A DNA stretch of 64,000 nucleotides, taken from positions 62,001 through 126,000 of the forward strand of contig CAKKQC010000038.1 in NCBI GenBank assembly GCA_919901855.1, in the 5' to 3' direction. Position numbers and translations under genes: made by a program. Positions 58,401 to 64,000 of this stretch are shown here, one piece after another. Each line of letters begins with the position of its first letter. Position 1 is the stretch's first letter. Under the pieces are notes generated by a model that worked only from the letters and a program-made list of their open reading frames with translations, was not told the origin of the DNA and made no database searches. The DNA is from a bacterium. Its GTDB lineage: Bacteria; Oederibacteriota; CAKKQC01.

Positions 58401-61400
58401 CCCCGTGGGTGCCGTCCAGCAGACGGTACAGGTGGAGGAGGGCTCGGTCGGGTTCGGCGCGGCCTTGCTCTCGGCGTCCCTCGCGGCCTCGCGCGTGGCC
58501 GCCGGCATGCCGCTTACCCTCTGGCTCACGGTCACGAACGACGGGGACGCGGACCTGAACGTGCCCGTGCCGGACCTCGGGATCCTGCAAGGGGACGGCA
58601 GCGTCATCGTGCTAATGAGCAGTCCCACGCCGGTCGCCTCGATCCCCCAGCACTCGACCCGGACGTGGGTGTGGATGTACGACACGGTCGGGCCGGGCCC
58701 GGTGGATTACACCGTCACGCTCTCGGGCACGGAGGCCTTGAGCGGGATGACCCGATGGGTGGCGACCTCGCTCGCGACGACCGTCGGGCCCCCCGAGCTG
58801 GCCTCGTTCCTCTGGACGGATCCGCCCCTGATGTCGCTGTTGGCGGGGCAGACGGCGACCGTGTACCTCGCGGTCTCCAGCACGACGCCCAACGCCGTGA
58901 ACGGGCTGACTCCGGGCCTCGATATCAACTCGGGTGGGGCCAACCTCGAGGTCGTCTCTGGTCCCATCCCCGCGTTCGTGGCTTCGCTGCCCTCCATGGC
59001 CGCGACGGTCTTCGCGTGGACGGTCTCGGTCACCGGCCAGGGTGCCGTCGACTTCACCACCTGGGCCGGCGGCGTGGACGCCTCGACCGGGGTCGAGGTC
59101 GCGACCCGCCAGTCCTGGAATGGTCAGGTCGGGTACGGGATGGCCTCGCTCGCGGTCGCGCTGTCGGTCCAGGCCTGGTCGGAGAACTCCTACCCCGCCC
59201 TCGTGACGCTGACGGTAACGAACACGGGCAGCGGCACGGCGACCGGTGTCACCGCGAACCTCGTGAAGGACAACTACGATTGGGCGGCCTCCGGGCCGTC
59301 ATTCAACGGGCCATTCGGGCCGCAGTCGATCCCGCCCGGCGGCTCCCTGTCCTTCTCGTGGAACCTCACGCCGAACGGGGGCGGGTGGTCGATCCCGCTC
59401 TCGATGACCTTGACGGGTCAGACCGCCGGGAACGGCATCCCGCTGAGCGCGTACGCCACGGGCACGCTCGTGACCTCGTGGGGGCCGCAGACCCGGGCGT
59501 CCGTGTCCCTCTCGAAGAACTACCAGCCAGTAGGTTCGTGGGTCGACGTCGTCATGACAGTCACCAACGTGGGGACCGTCCCGGTCGTCTCGACGACGCC
59601 CTTCCTGAACCAGACCACGGGGCCGTCGGCGCCCGTCATCTCCGGGCCCCTGCCCGCGGGATTCTTCGATCTGCTGCCGGGGCAGAGCCGGTCCTACACG
59701 TGGACCCTCTCGATCAGCGGGAGCGGACGCATCGTGTGGCAGGCCCACGCGGAGAGCCGCGACCCGATCTCGGGGAACACGAACTGGTCCGACTGGCCCT
59801 GGCCGGAGGCCGTGTTCGACGGCGAGCTGGTTTCGAGCCTCGTCCTCGTTCCGCCGCCCGACGCCTCGATTCCGGGCGACGTCTACACCGCGTACCTGAC
59901 CGTGACGAACACGGGGGCGGGGACGCTGACCGGTCTGACCCCTTCGCTCACCATGTTCTTCGGTCCCGTGGAAGTGCGCACGGGTCCGGAGCCCGCGGCT
60001 CTGGGGGCCCTCGCGGCCGGCTTGTCGCAGACGTTCGTGTGGACGATCACGGTCAACGGCACGGGGTTCTCGGGTCAGACCTACAACGTCGATGCCACCG
60101 ACGGGGCCGCGCTCCCGGTGCAGACGAACCAGTCGTTCTGGGGCGGGGTGGGCAGCGGGGCCTCGGTGCTCAACGCCGCGGTGTCGGCGAACCGGCCGGT
60201 GTCCGGCCAGCAACTCCGGCTCGCGCTCACGGTCACGAACACGGGGAACATCGCGTGCCAGAACCTGAACCCGAACCTTTCGATGTACTGGGGCCCCGGG
60301 ACCCCGAACCTCCAGTACGTCGCGGGTCCGACGCCGCCGGGCGGGGGATCGATCAGCCCCGGCGGATCGATCACGTTCGAGTGGACGTACAGCACCCAGG
60401 GCTGGGGGTCGATCGCGTACTCGCTGACGGTGAACGGCCAGGACGCCGTGAGTTTCAACGCGCGGATGGCGGGGGGCACCGCGATTGCGACCGTGGATCC
60501 GCCCCCGCCCTCCGTGCTGGCCGTTTCGGTGGCGGTCTCGTCCACCCTGCCGACCGTGGACGATGTCGTCCAGATCTGGGTCACGGTCTCCAACACGGGG
60601 GTCGGGGCGTCGATGCGGAACGTGAACGCGAACCTCAACTTCAACAACGGCTTCTCGCGGATGGCCTACGTGAGCGGTCCGGTCCCGTCCACGGGCGGGA
60701 CCATCAACTGGCCGGGGAGCATCACGTACGTCTGGACCTACACGGCCACGGGGGCGGGGTCGGTCGGGATCGGGGTCCACGCCAACGCCGAGGATAACGG
60801 GCCCGGCGGGTGGATGGACGAAAACGTCAGCGTCAATCTGGAGATAGCCGGGCCGTCCGCGGAGCTGGTGTCCGCGCTCGATGCCTACCCGAATCCGGGC
60901 TTCGCCCTCGCCGGAGAGACGTTCACGGTCTACATGACGGTCACGAACACGGGCCGGGTGGCGGCGAACAATGTGACGCCCTCCTTCCAGGCCAACGTGG
61001 GGACCGGCGTCGTCGAGCTGCTGGACGCCTCGAGCCTTCCGATCTCCCTCGCCCCGGGATCGGGGACCACCTTCCAGTGGACGCTCTCGCTGACCGGGGC
61101 CGGCATAGTCAACCTGACTTTCACGGCAACGGGAATCGACGCCGATTCCGGTCAGCCGGTCACGACCACCCAGCTCGGCGAGGGCATCATCGGGTACGGC
61201 CGGTCGAACATCGACATCTCGAGCGATGCGCCCGCGGTCCTGTCCGGCGAGATTCTGACGATCGCGGTCACGGTCACGAACTCCGGGAACAACACGCTCC
61301 TGTCGGCCACCGCGTACATAGGCGTGACCGGCGGGGCCAGCGAAGTGCAGCCGCTGACCGGGCCCATGCCCGCCAATCTCGCGGCCCTGCCGCCGGGTGG

Positions 61401-64000
61401 GACGACGACCTTCGTGTGGACCTACTTCGCGACCGGCTCGGGGGCGGTGAACTATAGCGTTTTCGTCATCGGCACCGACGCCGGCAGCGGGTATCCGAAC
61501 GGCGCGGGTGCGTCCGGGACCGCGTATATCACCGCGACCGCGCGGCTCGAGGCTTCGCTGGCCGTGGTGCCGAACCCGGCCCAGCCGGGCAGCGACGTCC
61601 AGCTCGTCCTCACGCTCACGAACGTGGGCGGGTTGACCGCGCTCTCGGTCTCGCCGTACATCGCGGCGACCGCGGGGGCGGCCCTCGTCACGCTCAAGTA
61701 CCTGGTGACCCCCTCGGGGCCCGTGGACCTGGCGCCGGGCGCGTTCCAGTCGTTCACGTGGACGTACAGCGTGAACGGGTACGGGCTGGTCTCGTTCACG
61801 TCGTCCGGGGTGGGAACGGAGCAGGGCTCGGGGACCCCGCGGGCCGGGGTCGCGACGGCCGTCCTCTCGTCCGGCGCGCACCTCGTAACGGAGCTGAACG
61901 CCAACCTGACGCAGTTCACGGGACCGGGGGACACCTTCACGATCTGGCTTACGGCCACGAACGACGGCGCGAACGCGGCGAACAACGTGCTGCCCTGGAC
62001 CCAGCTCAACATCGGCGCGTCCGGGCTCGAGCTCCAGACCGGCCCCCTGCCTCCGGGCCCAGCCACGGTTGCCCCGGGCAGCTCGACCACGTTCGCGTGG
62101 GTCTACAAGGTCCTGGTGCCGGGGTACATCGACTGGACGTTCACGGCGACGGGCTCCGACGCGGTCTCGGGGGCGCCGCTCGTCTCCACCTATCACATTC
62201 AGGGCCCTCTCGGGTACGGCGTCGGGTCCCTCGATGCCGCGCTCTCGGCTCCGGCGGCCTGGACGGGCCAGCTCCTCAATGTCGTCATGACCGTCACGAA
62301 CGCAGGGACCGACGGCGTCCTGGGCGTGGTCCCCGTCCTTTCCGCGATCACGGGCGGCGGCGTCCTCGGCCCCATGACGGGGCCGTCCCCCGCCGGGCCG
62401 GTCACGATCCTCGCGGGCGCCACCGCGTCCTTCACCTGGACGTTCACGCCGACGGGATCGGGCCCGGTCGTGTTCACGGCGACCGTCTCCGGCATGGACG
62501 TCGGGACCTACCAGCCGCGCCTGGACGTCACGGGGCTCTCCCTCGCGGTCGCGACCCCGCCGCCGGCCACCCTGGCCTCGGCGCTCACGATCACGCCCGG
62601 GTTGCCCCTGCTTGGGCAGGGGGTCACGATGGCCCTGACGGTCACGAACACGGGCGTCGTGCCCGTGAACGGCCTCTCGCCGTCGCTCGCGATCACGGCC
62701 GGGGCTTACCTGCTTAACCCGACCGGCGGACCCGTGCCCGCCGGCCCCGTGGTCCTCGCGCCCGGGGCGTCCGTGACCTTCGCGTGGACCGCGGACACGA
62801 TATCGTGGGGCCAGGTGGCGATGACCGCGACGGCCACCGGCACCGACGGGTTCACGATGGCGCCGCTGCTGACCGCCTCGTCCGCGTCGACGATCGTACG
62901 GCTGAACGGAGGCCAGCTCCTGTCCGGGTTCACGTTCACAACCAATCCGGTGGGGCTGGTCCAGGGCCAGACCTTCGAGGTCAACGAGTGGGTCATCAAC
63001 GTCGGCGCGGACGACATCACGGACGTCACTCCGGTGCGGCAGTTGAACGTGAACGGGGCGGGCCTCACGCTCGTCTCGAGCACACTGCCGGCGAGCGTCG
63101 CGCTCCTGGCGCCGCTTTCGGTCACGGCCTTCTCGTGGACGTTCTCGGTCACAGGCCAGGGGGCGTTCGACATGACGATCACGGCCACGGGGACCGACGC
63201 GGTCACATCCCAGCCGGTGATCTCGGCGACCGGATTCAGCGGCGTGACCGGCTGGGGTGCCGGGTTCCTCGTGGCGACCATGTCGACGACGGGGGCCGCG
63301 GTCGGCCAGCCGTTCACGGTCACGATGACGGTGACCAACGTCGGGAACGACGGGGTGAACTCCGTCGCCCCGTCGCTCTCGGTCGTCTCCGGGGCCGCGC
63401 TGGTTACCTACGTCTCCGGTCCGACGCCCCCGGGGTCCGTGGCGTTGGCGACGGGCGACGGAACGACCTGGAGCTGGGTCTACACCGCGAACGGCGTGGG
63501 CGCTCCCGTGTTCCAGTGCACCGCCGCGGGCACCGACTTCGGGAGTAACGCGCCGCGGTCGGTCACGGCCACGGTGGCGCCGTCCATCCGTCCGGCGGCG
63601 CGGCTCGTCGCGACGCTGACGCTGAACCCGGCCTCGGCGCAGGTGGGGTGGTGGACGAACGCGGTTCTGCAGGTATCCAACATCGGCGCGCTGGGCGCGA
63701 CCGGGGTGGCGCCGTTCATCGACCTCAACTCGGGGTCGGCCCTGCTCGCGGCCGAGCCGCCGGCGCCGGTCCCGCAGGACATCCCGGCCGGCGCGTCGAG
63801 ATTCTTCACCTGGACGTACTCCGTGAGCGGCAGCGGGATCGTGACCTTCACGGCGACCGGCATCGGCGCCGAGGCGGGGACGGGCGCGGTCCGGCTCGCG
63901 AGCGCCGCGGCGGCGCTGTATCCCCAGCTCCTCTCCGCGCTCGTGGTCGATCCTCCGATCGGGAGCGTGAGCACGGGCGGCACCTTCGCCGTGCATCTCA
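55456..64000 (+). CDS. Giant secreted protein: SBBP propeller region plus at least 18 CARDB-like repeats (3' end outside window)
   Basis: One frame stays open from the GTG to the window edge (2848 codons). The start gives a Sec signal (MGSPIRKILTAGVTVSALALTAGAARA). Residues ~30-775 hold at least nine 'D..GNVYV.G' strands typical of SBBP seven-bladed propellers ('DPAGNVYVTG', 'DGAGNVYVGG', 'DASGNVYVSG', 'DSGGNVYVT'). From ~778 on, ~110-residue units recur. Each has a 'LTVTNTG'-like strand, 'GP.PA....L.PG', 'F.WT.S..G.G.V.FT.TATG.D'. I count 18 complete units and a partial 19th. The same module separates propellers in the kelch proteins. Likely an extracellular stalk or adhesin; a C-terminal anchor or sorting domain would lie beyond the window. 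Confidence 0.85.
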   Translation, partial: MGSPIRKILTAGVTVSALALTAGAARAITPNLDWSVTWSQTWGGDDLFIGSATDATGNTTVLAYNPGGEGGGPNNDTGYKLLSYNASGQLTSSVALKGSDNGGGGQLYSMAIDPAGNVYVTGQRYQNGGGGQLYAARYDPGTGDLVWEGTYMPGGPNYPRGNAIAFDGAGNVYVGGWAQNYSGGPMGNNNFGLIAEFSPAGTLVWATSMTGAQYGTSIAVDGFNNAYLVGTTMDNGGVGGDKALVITKYDASHNIVFSRTYAVAPPELEEAVAVFNSSNNSLFVAAGGSSPLIVDRIDGDTGDVIAEGVCSAPYTKVQIGGMAVDAAGNVYVAFDYPTGPTAAFGLMKFDATLAEAPGWPVTWASGKDDGGSQSGQWPAVNVTVDGSGRVFLAGGSVVGCSSLLPGTSDLVLQRYASDGTSAWTRVYDSAAGAGVGSAVSDASGNVYVSGRTGKALTLRSYDPEGALRWQAAYTSTDFCNLYPTGLAGGMGGVVLIAQATMQSPFSGGRRGTLIIIYDTAGNRQAVYDIFDPGSELVLGPAAADGSGNLFVAGRVSSSGPSSAMAAKFGSGGPEWQTMISIPGGGEADVNGLDIDSGGNVYVTLTQRSDGGGGNEQGYLVKINSTGSQVWSVNPGTGIALNTVRNVGLYVYASGYSFNMSLGTILGHLLKYDLDGNLVWQQTYDSGSQPAQAFFGGIGADEQGNVSVSGLIGTFSGESGNFDVLTVSYSPTGSVRWVKTWDSGSPNDFPRGLAMGSTYIAADNGVSGILLKYTEPFARLQGAISATPSPAPIGSWVEVVLTVTNTGNLDADAVTPTLDVTTGGLLVTLMASPAGPVSIPAGATHLFAWTLSIGGSGIVGGTGSAVGVESGTGIVRSASSSGGFITGVRLVSALTTTPDPLGGFPGAWFTAFLTVSNTGASPATLVTPALQVNAGTAVTEPILGPVPAGPVTVNPGASVTFAWTRSVTGPGSLSLTLTATGQDPVGAVQQTVQVEEGSVGFGAALLSASLAASRVAAGMPLTLWLTVTNDGDADLNVPVPDLGILQGDGSVIVLMSSPTPVASIPQHSTRTWVWMYDTVGPGPVDYTVTLSGTEALSGMTRWVATSLATTVGPPELASFLWTDPPLMSLLAGQTATVYLAVSSTTPNAVNGLTPGLDINSGGANLEVVSGPIPAFVASLPSMAATVFAWTVSVTGQGAVDFTTWAGGVDASTGVEVATRQSWNGQVGYGMASLAVALSVQAWSENSYPALVTLTVTNTGSGTATGVTANLVKDNYDWAASGPSFNGPFGPQSIPPGGSLSFSWNLTPNGGGWSIPLSMTLTGQTAGNGIPLSAYATGTLVTSWGPQTRASVSLSKNYQPVGSWVDVVMTVTNVGTVPVVSTTPFLNQTTGPSAPVISGPLPAGFFDLLPGQSRSYTWTLSISGSGRIVWQAHAESRDPISGNTNWSDWPWPEAVFDGELVSSLVLVPPPDASIPGDVYTAYLTVTNTGAGTLTGLTPSLTMFFGPVEVRTGPEPAALGALAAGLSQTFVWTITVNGTGFSGQTYNVDATDGAALPVQTNQSFWGGVGSGASVLNAAVSANRPVSGQQLRLALTVTNTGNIACQNLNPNLSMYWGPGTPNLQYVAGPTPPGGGSISPGGSITFEWTYSTQGWGSIAYSLTVNGQDAVSFNARMAGGTAIATVDPPPPSVLAVSVAVSSTLPTVDDVVQIWVTVSNTGVGASMRNVNANLNFNNGFSRMAYVSGPVPSTGGTINWPGSITYVWTYTATGAGSVGIGVHANAEDNGPGGWMDENVSVNLEIAGPSAELVSALDAYPNPGFALAGETFTVYMTVTNTGRVAANNVTPSFQANVGTGVVELLDASSLPISLAPGSGTTFQWTLSLTGAGIVNLTFTATGIDADSGQPVTTTQLGEGIIGYGRSNIDISSDAPAVLSGEILTIAVTVTNSGNNTLLSATAYIGVTGGASEVQPLTGPMPANLAALPPGGTTTFVWTYFATGSGAVNYSVFVIGTDAGSGYPNGAGASGTAYITATARLEASLAVVPNPAQPGSDVQLVLTLTNVGGLTALSVSPYIAATAGAALVTLKYLVTPSGPVDLAPGAFQSFTWTYSVNGYGLVSFTSSGVGTEQGSGTPRAGVATAVLSSGAHLVTELNANLTQFTGPGDTFTIWLTATNDGANAANNVLPWTQLNIGASGLELQTGPLPPGPATVAPGSSTTFAWVYKVLVPGYIDWTFTATGSDAVSGAPLVSTYHIQGPLGYGVGSLDAALSAPAAWTGQLLNVVMTVTNAGTDGVLGVVPVLSAITGGGVLGPMTGPSPAGPVTILAGATASFTWTFTPTGSGPVVFTATVSGMDVGTYQPRLDVTGLSLAVATPPPATLASALTITPGLPLLGQGVTMALTVTNTGVVPVNGLSPSLAITAGAYLLNPTGGPVPAGPVVLAPGASVTFAWTADTISWGQVAMTATATGTDGFTMAPLLTASSASTIVRLNGGQLLSGFTFTTNPVGLVQGQTFEVNEWVINVGADDITDVTPVRQLNVNGAGLTLVSSTLPASVALLAPLSVTAFSWTFSVTGQGAFDMTITATGTDAVTSQPVISATGFSGVTGWGAGFLVATMSTTGAAVGQPFTVTMTVTNVGNDGVNSVAPSLSVVSGAALVTYVSGPTPPGSVALATGDGTTWSWVYTANGVGAPVFQCTAAGTDFGSNAPRSVTATVAPSIRPAARLVATLTLNPASAQVGWWTNAVLQVSNIGALGATGVAPFIDLNSGSALLAAEPPAPVPQDIPAGASRFFTWTYSVSGSGIVTFTATGIGAEAGTGAVRLASAAAALYPQLLSALVVDPPIGSVSTGGTFAVHL

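Noticed and set aside
56859-60797. Long plus-strand frame within the giant gene in another phase
   Set aside because: Low-complexity Arg/Gly-rich translation. The frame beginning at 55456 carries the signal peptide, propeller and CARDB motifs.
59299-63996. Very long open frame on the minus strand (about 1565 codons) opposite the giant CARDB gene
   Set aside because: Its product is extremely rich in Arg, Gly and His without domains. It mirrors the codon structure of the real plus-strand gene and is a high-GC shadow.
1-64000. tRNA, rRNA, integrase and replication-origin signatures
   Set aside because: I saw no cloverleaf with CCA-adjacent TTCRA arms, no rRNA segments and no integrase or DnaA-box cluster. 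A covariance-model scan would be decisive for small RNAs.

Overview
The window is about 64 kb of very GC-rich bacterial DNA, densely packed and mostly on the plus strand. Many genes overlap their neighbour by 1-4 bases (ATGA, GTGA, TTGA, TGATG). Outer-membrane-type proteins, lipoprotein and Sec signal peptides, PorV-like barrels, CsgG-like domains and O-antigen ligases indicate a Gram-negative cell envelope. The mix of PorV/CsgG-like proteins, kelch and CARDB surface proteins, TPR-tailed ligases and toxin-antitoxin pairs resembles uncultured Gram-negative phyla such as a high-GC Elusimicrobiota-like lineage. That placement is inference; no rRNA or other phylogenetic marker is present.

Layout. 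1-7.7 kb: the end of a nuclease-like gene, a TPR protein, two glycosyltransferases, a minus-strand DUF4143 ATPase, a decayed copy of the GT39 C-terminus and a tandem pair of CsgG-like secreted proteins. 7.7-12.4 kb: a sugar-acid operon (SDR, 6-phosphogluconate dehydrogenase, D-2-hydroxyacid dehydrogenase, FGGY kinase). 12.4-13.7 kb: AbrB/PIN and HicAB modules around a 25-bp-arm hairpin. 13.7-31.3 kb: envelope carbohydrate genes (MGDG-synthase-like GT, sulfatase, three O-antigen ligases with TPR tails, HAD phosphatase, amidohydrolase, GH3, an O-carbamoyltransferase with an SxtJ-like partner, a GT39-like protein), with a Phd/PIN module lodged between two duplicated ligases. 31.3-37.7 kb: a TIR-bounded 265-bp element, divergent queC and pteridine-reductase-like genes, two TPR + degenerate LytM secreted proteins and a GspF-like protein without membrane helices.

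37.7-51.3 kb is the most striking part. Two tandem operons each encode a giant kelch protein (four and five complete six-bladed propellers, with CARDB-like spacers and a FlgD/sorting-domain-like C-terminus). Each giant gene overlaps a following gene for a PorV-like barrel fused to a CsgG-like domain. Both units start from the same duplicated promoter/leader block. I infer a cargo-plus-shuttle surface display system related to type 9 secretion.

51.3-64 kb: a Uma2 gene, a secreted protein of unknown role, queD, a perfect 62-bp palindrome, a Gfo/Idh dehydrogenase, a ferredoxin-NADP-reductase-like gene, and a giant open frame running off the window end. That last gene codes for a Sec signal, an SBBP-type propeller region and at least 18 CARDB-like repeats (2848 codons visible).

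Many isolated genes have a -10-like hexamer only 6-9 bases before the start codon and no Shine-Dalgarno. This suggests widespread leaderless transcripts, and I used it to choose several starts.
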